DNA of 64,000 bases from Comamonadaceae bacterium (GCA_027490925.1 JAIXXF010000032.1:17988-81987); one strand, 5' to 3'; shown: positions 18,028-27,424, counted from the stretch's first letter. Notes: generated by a model from the sequence alone, not told the origin. Numbers and translations: made by a program.

Positions 18028-18876
18028 ATGAAACACGCCCACATCCTCACCCTGTCCTGCACCGACCGCCCTGGCATCGTCCACGCGGTGTCCGGCTTTC
18101 TGCTCGAACGCGGCGGTAACATCGAAGAAGCCGCGCAGTACAACGACCCGGCCACTGGCCTGTTTTTCATGCGGGTGCGTTTCGCGTGTGACCAACTCAC
18201 CCACGCCGCGCTGAAGGCCCAGCTCGCCGATTTCGCGGTTGGCTTCCAAATGGCGTGGCAGCTGCATGCCACCGCCGAACCGATGCGCACCGTGATCTTC
18301 GTCAGCAAAGAGGGCCACTGCCTGAACGACCTGCTGTTCAGGTGGAAAAGCGGCCTGCTGCCCATCGACATCCGTGCCATCGTCAGCAACCACCGCGATT
18401 TCTACCAACTGGCGGCCAGCTACAACGTGCCGTTCCACCACTTCCCTGTCACCGCCGCCACCAAGGCACAGGTGGAAGCCAAACAGTTTGAGATCATCGA
18501 GCACGAGGGTGCCGAGCTGGTGGTGCTGGCCCGCTACATGCAAATTTTGAGTGATGACCTCTGCCGCAAGCTGCAGGGCCGCGCCATCAACATCCACCAC
18601 TCCTTCCTGCCCAGCTTCAAAGGGGCCAAGCCCTACTACCAGGCACACGACCGGGGCGTGAAGTTGATTGGCGCGACCGCCCACTACGTGACCGCCGACC
18701 TGGACGAGGGCCCGATCATCGAGCAAGACGTCGCCCGGGTGGACCACAGCAAAACCGTGGAAGACTTCACTGCCCAGGGCCGCGACACCGAAAGCCAGGT
18801 GCTGGCCCGCGCCGTGAAGTGGCACAGCGAGCACCGGGTGCTGCTCAACGGCCACAAGACGGTCATTTTCAAATAG
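18028..18876 (+). CDS. purU: Formyltetrahydrofolate deformylase
   Basis: Hydrolyses 10-formyl-THF to formate and THF, balancing one-carbon pools. The product has 282 residues: an N-terminal ACT domain (HILTLSCTDRPGIVHAVSGFL), then a formyltransferase fold with catalytic His-Asp elements in NIHHSFLPSFKGAKPYYQAHDRGVK and GATAHYVTADLDEGPIIEQDV. The ATG at 18028 matches the family start; a GTG at 18013 would add five residues. Nine bases separate it from the LysR gene. Confidence 0.95.
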   Translation: MKHAHILTLSCTDRPGIVHAVSGFLLERGGNIEEAAQYNDPATGLFFMRVRFACDQLTHAALKAQLADFAVGFQMAWQLHATAEPMRTVIFVSKEGHCLNDLLFRWKSGLLPIDIRAIVSNHRDFYQLAASYNVPFHHFPVTAATKAQVEAKQFEIIEHEGAELVVLARYMQILSDDLCRKLQGRAINIHHSFLPSFKGAKPYYQAHDRGVKLIGATAHYVTADLDEGPIIEQDVARVDHSKTVEDFTAQGRDTESQVLARAVKWHSEHRVLLNGHKTVIFK

Positions 18877-18884
18877 GTGCCGAC

Positions 18885-19853
18885 ATGACTCTCGCCGCCG
18901 CGTCGGACCGCGCCCAGCCCAGCACCGCCCCTCTGGGGAGCGGCGGTCCCCATGACGCGGGGAGCGTGGGCGCCACCAAGCGGATTCCGCCGGTGCAGTG
19001 CCTGTTGACGTTCGAAGCCTTGGCCCGCCTGCGCAGCGTCACCCAAACCGCCGAGGAGTTGTGTGTCACCCCCAGCGCGGTGAGCCACCGGGTCAAGCAG
19101 CTCGAACAAATCATCGGTACCAAGCTGTTCGGCCGCGCCGACTTTTCGCTCACCACCGAGGGCAGCGAATACCTGGCCCATGTGCGCGAAGGCCTGGCCC
19201 GGCTGCAAAAGTTCCCCACCGCAGGCGGCAGCAGTGGTCGGCGCAAGCTGCGCTTCGCCGTCACGCCGACCTTCGCCCGCTCGGTGCTGATTCCCCGGTT
19301 GCGCCAGTTCACCGACGCTTACCCCGAAATCGACCTCACGCTGCAGGTGGCAATCCCGCTGCTCGACGTGGTCGCCGAGGACGCCGACCTCACCATCCGT
19401 TTCGGCACCGGTCGCTATGCCGACGTCGAACACGTGCTGCTGATGAAAGACGACGTCACGCCGTTGGCCTCGCCCTCGTACCTGCGCGAACACGGCCCCT
19501 TCGAATCGCCTTTGGCGCTGGAGGGCTTGCCGTTGCTGCGCAGCCCGCTGGAGCCGTGGCGCACCTGGTTCGCCGCCCACGCGCTGGATTGGCCCGAACC
19601 CGCCGACGGCTCCCAATTCAACGATGTGGGCCTCACCTGCGACGCCGCCGCTGCCGGCATGGGCGTGGCGCTGGTGCGGCAAAAGCTGGCCGCCCCCTGG
19701 CTGGACCGCGGCACCCTGGTTCGGCTGTTTGACCCCACGGTCTCCCCCGCTGTACCCAGCCCGCACGCCCACTACCTGTGCTGGCGCACCGGCATGATGG
19801 ACCGTTGGGAATGCGCGGCATTCGCCGACTGGCTGCGCAAAGCCGTCGCGTGA
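18885..19853 (+). CDS. LysR-family regulator, GcvA-like
   Basis: A 322-residue transcription factor. After ~35 unconserved residues comes a winged helix-turn-helix (CLLTFEALARLRSVTQTAEELCVTPSAVSHRVKQLEQ) of the GcvA type, then a periplasmic-binding-like effector domain. The C-terminal ALVRQKLAAPWLDRGTLVRLF is also GcvA-like. It lies between purU and a GlcD-type oxidase, both part of one-carbon/glyoxylate metabolism, so control of the downstream oxidase is plausible. The effector is unknown. Confidence 0.85.
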   Translation: MTLAAASDRAQPSTAPLGSGGPHDAGSVGATKRIPPVQCLLTFEALARLRSVTQTAEELCVTPSAVSHRVKQLEQIIGTKLFGRADFSLTTEGSEYLAHVREGLARLQKFPTAGGSSGRRKLRFAVTPTFARSVLIPRLRQFTDAYPEIDLTLQVAIPLLDVVAEDADLTIRFGTGRYADVEHVLLMKDDVTPLASPSYLREHGPFESPLALEGLPLLRSPLEPWRTWFAAHALDWPEPADGSQFNDVGLTCDAAAAGMGVALVRQKLAAPWLDRGTLVRLFDPTVSPAVPSPHAHYLCWRTGMMDRWECAAFADWLRKAVA

Positions 19854-19953
19854 AACCGCGCCACGGGTCAGCGGTTTTCACAGACCTGGTCCGATTTCTT
19901 CAAGCCAGGGGCATGGGTTTTGCCGTACAGTGAACCCAACCGCGTAATCCACC

Positions 19954-21456
19954 ATGAACGCCCCCACGCACCCCACCCACGCCCAGATGCTGTTGCGCGC
20001 TGAACGGCAGGCGCAACTGATCGCCGCGCTGTCCGCGGTGCTGCCGCCCCATGCGCTGCTGTGGCACAGCGAAGACACCACCCCCTACGAGTGCGATGGC
20101 CTGACCGCGTACCGCCAGCGGCCCATGGCCGTGGCCCTGCCCGAGACCGAGGCCCAGGTGCAAGCGGTGCTGACCACCTGTCACGCGCTGGGCGTACCGG
20201 TGGTGGCGCGCGGCGCGGGGACTGGGTTGTCGGGCGGCGCGATGCCCCATGCCGAAGGCGTGACCCTGTCGCTGGCCAAGTTCAACCAGGTGTTGTCGGT
20301 GGACGCCACCAGCCGCACGGCGGTGGTGCAGTGCGGTGTGCGCAACTTGGCGATCAGCGAGGCCGCCGCGCCTCTGGGCCTGTACTACGCGCCCGACCCA
20401 TCCAGCCAGATCGCGTGCACCATCGGCGGCAATGTGGCCGAAAACTCAGGGGGCGTTCACTGTCTGAAGTACGGACTGACGCTGCACAACGTGCTCAAGG
20501 TCAAAGGCTTCACGGTCGAGGGCGAGCCGGTGGAATTTGGCAGCGCGGCGCTGGATTGCGCCGGTTTGGATTTGATGTCGGTGCTGGTCGGCAGCGAAGG
20601 CATGCTGGCCGTCACCACCGAGGTCACGGTCAAGCTCGTGCCCAGACCACAATTGGCGCGCTGCATCATGGCCAGCTTCGACGATGTGCGGCGGGCGGGC
20701 GATGCGGTGGCGGCGGTGATTGCGGCGGGCATCATCCCCGCGGGCCTGGAAATGATGGACAAGCCCATGACCGCCGCCGTGGAGGATTTTGTCCACGCTG
20801 GATACGACCTGGACGCCGCCGCCATCCTGTTGTGCGAGAGCGACGGCACACCCGAAGAAGTGGCCGAAGAAATCGAGCGCATGAGCGCTGTGCTGCGCGG
20901 CGCTGGCGCCACCGCCATCGCCGTGAGCGCCGACGAGGCCCAACGGCTGAAGTTCTGGAGCGGCCGCAAGAACGCTTTTCCTGCGAGCGGACGCATCAGT
21001 CCCGACTACATGTGCATGGACTCCACCATCCCGCGCAAGCGGCTGGCCGATATCCTGCAAGCCATTGCCGACATGGAGGTCAAGTACGGCCTGCGTTGCC
21101 TGAACGTGTTCCATGCAGGCGACGGTAACCTGCACCCGCTGATCTTGTTCGATGCGAACGACCCCGATCAACTGCGCCGCTGTGAGCAGTTTGGCGCCGA
21201 CATCTTGGAGACCAGCGTGGCCATGGGCGGCACAGTCACCGGCGAGCATGGCGTTGGCATCGAGAAGGTCAACAGCATGTGCGTGCAGTTCACGCCAGAA
21301 GAGCGTGAAGCGATGTTCGCTGTGAAGCGGGCATTCGACCCGCAAGGCCTGCTCAACCCCGGCAAGGTCATCCCCACCTTGCACCGCTGCGCCGAATACG
21401 GCCGCGTGGTGGTGCGCGGCGGCCAGACCGCCCACCCTGAGCTGCCGCGCTTCTAA
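19954..21456 (+). CDS. glcD: FAD-linked oxidase, glycolate oxidase GlcD type
   Basis: A 500-residue flavoprotein. The FAD_binding_4 domain has VVARGAGTGLSGGAMP and the pyrophosphate-contact motif CTIGGNVAENSGGVHCLKYG. The C-terminal FAD-oxidase domain has NVFHAGDGNLHPLILFD and GGTVTGEHGVGIEKV. These are the signatures of GlcD, the catalytic subunit of glycolate oxidase; D-lactate dehydrogenase is the close alternative. The glcE and glcF partners are not next to it, which is unusual for GlcD. An aminotransferase that could use glyoxylate lies convergently just downstream. Confidence 0.88.
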   Translation: MNAPTHPTHAQMLLRAERQAQLIAALSAVLPPHALLWHSEDTTPYECDGLTAYRQRPMAVALPETEAQVQAVLTTCHALGVPVVARGAGTGLSGGAMPHAEGVTLSLAKFNQVLSVDATSRTAVVQCGVRNLAISEAAAPLGLYYAPDPSSQIACTIGGNVAENSGGVHCLKYGLTLHNVLKVKGFTVEGEPVEFGSAALDCAGLDLMSVLVGSEGMLAVTTEVTVKLVPRPQLARCIMASFDDVRRAGDAVAAVIAAGIIPAGLEMMDKPMTAAVEDFVHAGYDLDAAAILLCESDGTPEEVAEEIERMSAVLRGAGATAIAVSADEAQRLKFWSGRKNAFPASGRISPDYMCMDSTIPRKRLADILQAIADMEVKYGLRCLNVFHAGDGNLHPLILFDANDPDQLRRCEQFGADILETSVAMGGTVTGEHGVGIEKVNSMCVQFTPEEREAMFAVKRAFDPQGLLNPGKVIPTLHRCAEYGRVVVRGGQTAHPELPRF

Positions 21457-21486
21457 AACCGCCAGCCCGCCAGTGGCTGTACCGAC

Positions 21487-21506
21487 CGCGGGCGCCGCAG
21501 CCCGCG
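21487..21506. other. GC-rich stem-loop between convergent glcD and aminotransferase
   Basis: CGCGGGC (21487-21493), a six-base loop and GCCCGCG (21500-21506) form a perfect 7-bp stem in the 94-bp convergent gap. No T-tract follows, so it is at best a weak terminator. Confidence 0.4.
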
Positions 21507-21550
21507 CGCTGCAGCAACCCGAACGCTTTGCTGCTTTCTGTGCGGGAGTG

Positions 21551-22705
21551 TCAGGCCGCCTTGGCGAGCAGGGGCTGTGGCAACACCCGGTCAAGCGCGG
21601 CTTCCAAGTGGGCCACGGTGCGGTCGATGTGGTGCAGCTTTTCCAAGCCAAACAAGCCGATGCGGAACGTGCGGAAGTCGGCCGGTTCATCGCACATCAA
21701 CGGCACCCCGGCAGCGGTTTGCAGCCCGGCGGCCAGAAACTTCTTGCTGTTCTGGATGTCGGCGTCGTCGGTGTAGCTGACCACCACACCGGGGGCCTGG
21801 AAACCTTTGGCCGCCACGCTGCGGATGCCCCGGCTCTCGAACAGCGCGCGGACCCGCAGGCCCAATTCCGCCTGCTCTGCCTTGACCTTCTCAAACCCGT
21901 AGGCATGGGTCTCCTGCATCACCTCGCGCAGGCGCGCCAGCGCGTCGGTGGGCATGGTGGTGTGGTAAACATGGCCGCCCGATTCGTAGGTCTCCATGAC
22001 CTGCAGCCACTTCTTCAGGTCGCAGGCAAAGCTGGTGCTGGTGGTGGCGTCGATGGCGGCGCGTGCACGCTCGCTGAGCATCACCATGGCGCAAGCGGGC
22101 GAGCCGCTCCAGCCTTTTTGCGGCGCGCTGACCAGCACGTCCACGCCGGTGGCCTTCATGTCCACCCACATCGCGCCGGAGGCGATGCAGTCGAGCACGA
22201 ACAGCCCGCCCACGGCGTGCACTGCGTCGGCCACTTGGCGCAGGTAATCGTCGGGCAGGATCATGCCCGCAGCGGTTTCCACGTGCGGGGCAAACACCAC
22301 GTCGGGCTTGTGCGCTGCGATGCTGGCGACCACGTCCCCAATCGGGCAGGGCGCCCACGGGGCCTGTGGGCCGTCGCCGACGCGGCGCGCTTTCAGCACG
22401 GTGGCTTCGGCCGGGATGCCGCCCATCTCGAAGATTTGCGTCCAGCGGTAGCTGAACCAACCGTTGCGCAGCACCAGCGCTTTCTTGCCCGTGGCGAACT
22501 GACGTGCCACGGCTTCCATGCCAAAGGTGCCGCTGCCGGGCACCAGCACCGCCGACCGGGCCTGGTAGACCTCTTTCAAAATGCTGCCGATGTCCTTCAT
22601 CACGCCTTGAAAGCGCTGGGACATGTGGTTAAGCGCCCGGTCGGTGTAGACCACCGAGAACTCGAGCAAACCGTCTGGATCGATGTGGGGCAATAAACCG
22701 GGCAT
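21551..22705 (-). CDS. Class V aminotransferase (alanine/serine-glyoxylate type)
   Basis: A 384-residue fold-type I PLP enzyme. Motifs: VLVPGSGTFGMEAVARQFATG near residue 55, VFAPHVETAAGMILPDD, LDCIASGAMWVDMKATGVDVLVSAPQKGWSGSP with the Schiff-base Lys in PQKGW, and GGHVYHTTMPTDAL. This is the SPT/AGAT branch that moves amino groups between alanine, serine or a phosphonate amine and glyoxylate. Facing the GlcD-type oxidase, it could convert glyoxylate to glycine; the substrate is not proven. Confidence 0.85.
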   Translation of the reverse strand: MPGLLPHIDPDGLLEFSVVYTDRALNHMSQRFQGVMKDIGSILKEVYQARSAVLVPGSGTFGMEAVARQFATGKKALVLRNGWFSYRWTQIFEMGGIPAEATVLKARRVGDGPQAPWAPCPIGDVVASIAAHKPDVVFAPHVETAAGMILPDDYLRQVADAVHAVGGLFVLDCIASGAMWVDMKATGVDVLVSAPQKGWSGSPACAMVMLSERARAAIDATTSTSFACDLKKWLQVMETYESGGHVYHTTMPTDALARLREVMQETHAYGFEKVKAEQAELGLRVRALFESRGIRSVAAKGFQAPGVVVSYTDDADIQNSKKFLAAGLQTAAGVPLMCDEPADFRTFRIGLFGLEKLHHIDRTVAHLEAALDRVLPQPLLAKAA

Positions 22706-22814
22706 GGCGCGTGAAAGTGAGTGCTCAGGGCCGATCAGGTTAGCACGGCGTGCGCCCGCTTGCAGCCATGGTCATCCCGCATACAGCGGGGGTGCGTCGC
22801 GGCGCTGGCCCGCG

Positions 22815-23516
22815 TCAGCGCGGAGGCCGTTCGCCAAAAATGGCGGTGCCGATCCGCAACAAGGTGCTCCCTGCGGCCACGGCGGCCTCCAGGTCGGCGC
22901 TCATGCCGATGGACAACGTGTCGAAATCGCGCCATCCAGGCAGTTGACACGCGAGAATCTGGTCAAAAAGCACCTTGGCCCTAGCAAAATCTTGAGATTG
23001 CGCTACAAAATCAGGAGCAGGCTCAGGCAACGCCATCAGCCCGCGCAGGCGCAAACGCGGCAACGCGCTGACCGCCGTGGCCAGCGCCAGCGCGTCTTCG
23101 GGCGCGACGCCCGCCTTGGTGGGCGCTTGGTCGATGTTGACCTGCACACACACCTGCAAGGGCGGCAAGTGGTCAGGTCGCTGGGCGCTCAGGCGTTCGG
23201 CGGTTTTGATCCGGTCGATGGACTGCACCCAGTCAAAGTGCTCGGCCACGACCCGGGTTTTGTTGCTTTGCACCGGGCCCACCATGTGCCAGACCAGCGG
23301 CAGGTCGTGAAGCGCCAGGATTTTCTCCACGCCTTCTTGGATGTAGTTCTCGCCGAACGCCCGCTGACCGGCGGCATGGGCCTCGCGCACCGCTTCGGGG
23401 GGTTGCGTCTTGGAGATGGCCAGCAAACCCACGCTGGCGGGATCGCGTCCGGCGGCCTGGCAAGCCAGCGCTGTTCGGTGGTTCACCTGCTGGAGTCGGG
23501 CGGTAATCGTCGTCAT
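22815..23516 (-). CDS. YggS/PLPBP family pyridoxal-phosphate homeostasis protein
   Basis: A 233-residue single-domain PLP-binding barrel. LLAISKTQPPEAVREA holds the PLP Lys, followed by FGENYIQEGVEKI, WHMVGPVQSNKTR, VNIDQAPTKAGV and LSIGMSADLEAAVAAGSTLLRIGTAIFG. It buffers cellular PLP and is not known to catalyse a reaction. Divergent from pilT with 65 bases between starts, the common yggS-pilT pairing. A/T-rich codons at about 22981-23025 contain a TAGC...GCTA inverted arrangement resembling the dispersed palindromes, within a normal-length protein. Confidence 0.93.
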   Translation of the reverse strand: MTTITARLQQVNHRTALACQAAGRDPASVGLLAISKTQPPEAVREAHAAGQRAFGENYIQEGVEKILALHDLPLVWHMVGPVQSNKTRVVAEHFDWVQSIDRIKTAERLSAQRPDHLPPLQVCVQVNIDQAPTKAGVAPEDALALATAVSALPRLRLRGLMALPEPAPDFVAQSQDFARAKVLFDQILACQLPGWRDFDTLSIGMSADLEAAVAAGSTLLRIGTAIFGERPPR

Positions 23517-23581
23517 AATGTCCAGCGAGCGTACCAAACGGCGGCCCGAACGCAGCCGCCCACTTGCACCCGAAGGATCCT

Positions 23582-24625
23582 GTGGACATCACCCAGCTGC
23601 TGGCGTTCAGCGTCAAGAACAAAGCCTCCGATCTGCACCTGTCCGCTGGCCTGCCACCGATGATCCGGGTACACGGCGATGTGCGGCGGCTCAACGTGGA
23701 ACCCCTGGACCACAAAGCGGTGCACGGCATGGTCTACGACGTGATGAACGACGCCCAGCGTAAGCATTTTGAAGAGTTCCTGGAAGTCGACTTTTCGTTC
23801 GAGATCGAGGGCTTGGCGCGCTTTCGCGTCAACGCGTTCAACCAAAACCGGGGCGCGGGCGGGGTGTTCCGCACCATCCCGTCCAAGATCCTGACGCTGG
23901 AGCAGCTCAGCGCGCCCAAAATCTTTGCCGATCTCGCCTTGAAACCGCGTGGCCTGGTGCTGGTGACCGGACCCACTGGCTCGGGCAAGTCCACGACGCT
24001 GGCGGCCATGGTCAACTACCTGAACGAAAACGAGTACGGCCACATCCTGACGGTGGAAGACCCGATCGAATTCGTGCACGAATCCAAAAAGTGCCTGATC
24101 AACCAGCGTGAGGTTGGCCCGCACACCAACAGCTTTGCCGCGGCCCTGCGCTCCGCGTTGCGCGAAGACCCCGACGCCATTCTGGTCGGCGAAATGCGCG
24201 ACCTGGAAACCATCCGCCTGGCGATGACCGCGGCCGAAACCGGCCACCTGGTGTTCGGCACGCTTCACACCTCCAGCGCGGCCAAAACCATTGACCGGAT
24301 CATCGACGTGTTTCCCGCAGAAGAGAAAGAAATGGTTCGCGCGATGCTGTCCGAGTCGCTGCAGGCGGTGATTTCTCAGACCCTCTGCAAGACCAAAGAC
24401 GGCACGGGCCGGGTGGCCGCTCACGAGATCATGCTGGGCACACCGGCCATCCGCAATTTGATCCGCGAAGCCAAGGTGGCACAGATGTACTCCACCATCC
24501 AGACCGGCAACAGCCTGGGCATGCAGACCCTGGACCAAAACCTGTCTGACCTGGTGCGCAGGAACGTCATCAGCTCGGCGGAGGCCCGTGGCAAAGCCAA
24601 GATCCCTGAGAATTTTCCTGCTTGA
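23582..24625 (+). CDS. pilT: Type IV pilus retraction ATPase PilT
   Basis: Hexameric ATPase that depolymerises pili and drives twitching motility. The product has 347 residues. Walker A is TGPTGSGKSTTLAAM; the Asp box, Walker B (ILVGEMRDLETIRLAMTAAETGHLV), the His box (LVFGTLHTSSAAKTIDRI) and the C-terminal AIRNLIREAKVAQ retraction motif are all present. The start is GTG at 23582 with GAAGGA five bases upstream, giving the usual VDITQLLAFSVK N-terminus. pilU follows after 60 bases. Confidence 0.96.
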   Translation: MDITQLLAFSVKNKASDLHLSAGLPPMIRVHGDVRRLNVEPLDHKAVHGMVYDVMNDAQRKHFEEFLEVDFSFEIEGLARFRVNAFNQNRGAGGVFRTIPSKILTLEQLSAPKIFADLALKPRGLVLVTGPTGSGKSTTLAAMVNYLNENEYGHILTVEDPIEFVHESKKCLINQREVGPHTNSFAAALRSALREDPDAILVGEMRDLETIRLAMTAAETGHLVFGTLHTSSAAKTIDRIIDVFPAEEKEMVRAMLSESLQAVISQTLCKTKDGTGRVAAHEIMLGTPAIRNLIREAKVAQMYSTIQTGNSLGMQTLDQNLSDLVRRNVISSAEARGKAKIPENFPA

Positions 24626-24685
24626 CGTGACGTTGCCACACCGGCACGGCGCCCATTCCCAAACCCACACACCCAAGGTGCACTG

Positions 24686-25822
24686 ATGGAACGCGATCAG
24701 GCCAGCCAGTTCATCAACGACCTGTTGTCGCTGCTGATTGCACGAAAAGGCAGCGATTTGTTTATCACCGCCGACTTTCCGCCCGCGATCAAGGTGGACG
24801 GCAAGGTGGTCAAGGTGTCGGCCCAACCGCTAACGGCGCAACACACACTGGTGCTGGCCCGCACCATCATGAGCGACAAACAGGCGGCCGAATTCGAGCG
24901 CACCAAGGAGTGCAATTTCGCCATCGCGCCGTCAGGTATTGGCCGTTTTCGGGCGAGTGCCTTCGTGCAGCAAGGCCGCATCGGGCTGGTCCTGCGGGTG
25001 ATCCCGGCCACCATCCCCACCATTGACGGCTTGGGTGTGCCGCCGGTGCTCAAAGACGTGGTGATGAGCAAGCGTGGGCTGTGCATTCTGGTGGGGGCCA
25101 CCGGTTCTGGCAAATCCACCACGCTGGCGGCCATGCTGGACTGGCGCAATGAGAACGCGTGCGACCACATCATCACCATCGAAGACCCGGTCGAATTCGT
25201 GCACCCGCACAAGAATAGCATCATGACCCAGCGCGAAGTGGGACTGGACACCGAGAGCTGGCACGCGGCGCTCAAGAACACCTTGCGCCAAGCGCCCGAC
25301 GTGATCCTGATGGGCGAGATCCGCGACCGTGAGACCATGGAGCACGCGATCGCGTTCTCAGAAACCGGCCACCTGTGCCTCGCCACGCTGCACGCCAACA
25401 ACGCCAACCAGGCGCTGGACCGCATCGTCAACTTTTTTCCGGAAGAACGCCGCCAGCAACTGCTGATGGACGTGTCGCTCAACCTGCGGGCAATCGTGTC
25501 CCAGCGCCTGTTGCCCCGCCAGCAGAGCAAAGGCCGGGTCGCCGCGGTGGAGGTGATGCTCAACTCACCGTTGATCGCAGATCTGATCTTCAAAGGCGAG
25601 GTCGCCGAAATCAAAGAGACCATGAAGAAAAGCCGCAACCTCGGCATGCAAACCTTTGACCAGGCCCTGTTTGACCTGTACGAAGCCAACCTGGTCACTT
25701 ACGAAGACGCGTTGCGAAACGCCGACTCGGTGAACGACCTGCGGCTGCAGATCAAGCTCAACAGCCAGCGCAGCAAGTCGCCCGACTTGGCGGCGGGCAC
25801 CGAACACCTTTCCATCGTCTGA
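24686..25822 (+). CDS. pilU: Type IV pilus PilT-like ATPase PilU
   Basis: PilT paralogue that assists retraction under load. The product has 378 residues. Walker A is VGATGSGKSTTLAAMLDW, Walker B VILMGEIRDRETMEHAIAFSETGHLC, followed by TLHANNANQALDRIVNFFPEERRQQLLMDVSLN, diagnostic for PilU rather than PilT. The C-terminal ~40 residues are unconserved. It is co-directional with pilT and probably in one transcript; no other pil gene is in view. Confidence 0.95.
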   Translation: MERDQASQFINDLLSLLIARKGSDLFITADFPPAIKVDGKVVKVSAQPLTAQHTLVLARTIMSDKQAAEFERTKECNFAIAPSGIGRFRASAFVQQGRIGLVLRVIPATIPTIDGLGVPPVLKDVVMSKRGLCILVGATGSGKSTTLAAMLDWRNENACDHIITIEDPVEFVHPHKNSIMTQREVGLDTESWHAALKNTLRQAPDVILMGEIRDRETMEHAIAFSETGHLCLATLHANNANQALDRIVNFFPEERRQQLLMDVSLNLRAIVSQRLLPRQQSKGRVAAVEVMLNSPLIADLIFKGEVAEIKETMKKSRNLGMQTFDQALFDLYEANLVTYEDALRNADSVNDLRLQIKLNSQRSKSPDLAAGTEHLSIV

Positions 25823-25832
25823 ATTGCCCACC

Positions 25833-26741
25833 ATGACCACCCCATCCACGAAAACCTACGCCACCACCACCGCCCGCACAGTGGCCTTTTTGGGACTGGG
25901 CGTCATGGGTTACCCCATGGCCGGTCACCTGGCCCGTGCGGGCCACACCGTCACCGTCTACAACCGCAGCCGCGCCAAAGCCGACGCGTGGTTGGCCGAG
26001 CACAGCGGCAGCCACCGCAGCGCCAGCACCCCACGCGAGGCCGCTGTGGGCGCAGACCTGGTGTTTTGCTGTGTGGGCAACGACGACGACTTGCGCGCGG
26101 TCACCCTGGGCGCCGACGGCGCCTTCGCGGGCATGAGAACCGGTGCGGTCTTCGTCGACCACACCACCGCGTCAGCGGACGTGGCGCGCGAGTTGTACGG
26201 CGTGGCCAAGGCCCAAGGGCTGTCCTTCGTCGACGCGCCCGTCTCTGGCGGACAAGCCGGTGCGCAGAACGGCATGCTCACTGTGATGTGCGGTGGAGAC
26301 GCGGCCGCATTCGACTCCGCCATGCCTGTCGCGATGGCGTTTTCCCGCGCGGTCACCCGCATGGGCGAGAGTGGTGCGGGGCAGCTGACCAAAATGGTCA
26401 ACCAAGTGTGCATCGCGGGCCTGTTGCAAGGCCTGAGCGAAGCCATCGCTTTCGGCCAAAAGGCCGGTCTGGACCTTCCGCTGGTGCTGGACGTGATCGG
26501 CAAGGGCGCCGCACAAAGCTGGCAGCTCGACAACCGAGGCAAAACCATGGCGGCCGACCAATTCAACTTTGGCTTCGCGGTGGACTGGATGCGAAAAGAC
26601 CTGGGGCTGGTGTTGGACGAGGCCAAGCGCAATGGCGCACGATTGCCTGTCACCGCGCTGGTGGACCAGTTCTACGCCGACGTGCAGCAGATGGGCGGCC
26701 AGCGCTGGGACACCTCCAGCCTGATCAAGCGCCTGAAGTGA
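25833..26741 (+). CDS. NAD(P)-dependent beta-hydroxyacid dehydrogenase
   Basis: A 302-residue member of the 3-hydroxyisobutyrate/tartronate-semialdehyde reductase family. It has an N-terminal Rossmann loop VAFLGLGVMGYPMAGHLARAGH, the substrate motif FVDAPVSGGQAGAQNGML, and catalytic Lys in GAGQLTKMVNQVCIAG, with the C-terminal helical domain complete. The start is ATG 25833, ten bases after the pilU stop. Given the glyoxylate-related genes upstream, a tartronate-semialdehyde reductase is possible, but the substrate cannot be read from sequence. Confidence 0.88.
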   Translation: MTTPSTKTYATTTARTVAFLGLGVMGYPMAGHLARAGHTVTVYNRSRAKADAWLAEHSGSHRSASTPREAAVGADLVFCCVGNDDDLRAVTLGADGAFAGMRTGAVFVDHTTASADVARELYGVAKAQGLSFVDAPVSGGQAGAQNGMLTVMCGGDAAAFDSAMPVAMAFSRAVTRMGESGAGQLTKMVNQVCIAGLLQGLSEAIAFGQKAGLDLPLVLDVIGKGAAQSWQLDNRGKTMAADQFNFGFAVDWMRKDLGLVLDEAKRNGARLPVTALVDQFYADVQQMGGQRWDTSSLIKRLK

Positions 26742-26744
26742 GGA

Positions 26745-26761
26745 CGTGACGCTGCGTCACG
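26745..26761. other. Palindromic stem-loop between convergent genes
   Basis: CGTGACG, a CTG loop and CGTCACG form a perfect 7-bp stem four bases after the dehydrogenase stop, in the 50-bp gap before the convergent BON gene. It may end transcription from either side, but it lacks a T-run. Confidence 0.45.
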
Positions 26762-26791
26762 CCGCGCGGGCTGTCGCGCCATCCCGCAAGG

Positions 26792-27424
26792 TCAGCCTTT
26801 GGCAGCACGCGGCAGCAGCCGCTGCAATTCTTCTTCGCTGATGATCTCAAAGATCCGCACCACCTTTTGCACGCCGTTCACGCTGCGCGCCACTTCGGTC
26901 ACGCGGTCTGCCTCCCGCTGTGTGACCCGGCCCATCAGGTACACCACGCCGCGCTCGGTCACCACCTTGAAGGCGGTCGGGTAGAGGTCCTTGGCGTCCA
27001 CCATCGCGGCCTTGACCTGACCGGTGATCAAGGTGTCGGCGGACCGCTGCGTCAGGGTGGAATTGCCAATGACCACCAGCTCGTTGACGATGCTGCGCAC
27101 GTTGTCCACGCCGGACACCACCTGCTCGGCCAGCTTGCGGTCGCCCTCGGTGGGCACTTCTCCGGTGATCAACACCTGCCGGTTGTAGCTGGTGACGTTG
27201 ATGTGGCCGCGCTGGGCCACGTCGTCGCGCAAACGGTTGCTGGCCCGCAGTTCAATGCCCTCGTCTTCCAGTTGCGCCCCAGAGGTCCGGCGGTCGGTGG
27301 CCACCAAAGTGCCGCCCAACACCGAGCCGCCGATGACCAGCGGCACGCACGCGCTCAATGCGCCGCTGACGGCGGCCGCCAACAAAACCAAACGGACAGA
27401 GGTGTGGAAGGTGCTTGATGTCAT
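26792..27424 (-). CDS. Dual BON-domain outer-membrane lipoprotein, DolP/YraP-like
   Basis: A 210-residue lipoprotein with a signal peptide ending LSAC (lipid Cys at residue 26). Two BON domains lie at about residues 60-130 and 135-205 (INVTSYNRQVLITGEVPTEG, then FKVVTERGVVYLMGRVTQRE), with the phrase RSIVNELVV between them. In E. coli DolP binds anionic phospholipid at division sites and protects outer-membrane integrity. The start overlaps the SIS-gene stop by four bases; the yraN, diaA, dolP order matches E. coli yraN-diaA-dolP. Confidence 0.9.
   Translation of the reverse strand: MTSSTFHTSVRLVLLAAAVSGALSACVPLVIGGSVLGGTLVATDRRTSGAQLEDEGIELRASNRLRDDVAQRGHINVTSYNRQVLITGEVPTEGDRKLAEQVVSGVDNVRSIVNELVVIGNSTLTQRSADTLITGQVKAAMVDAKDLYPTAFKVVTERGVVYLMGRVTQREADRVTEVARSVNGVQKVVRIFEIISEEELQRLLPRAAKG

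Noticed and set aside
17076..18119. 347-codon plus frame overlapping the anti-sigma and purU genes, considered as the missing sigma factor
   Set aside because: Composition is Arg/Ala/Pro-rich shadow coding with no sigma region 2 or 4 motifs.
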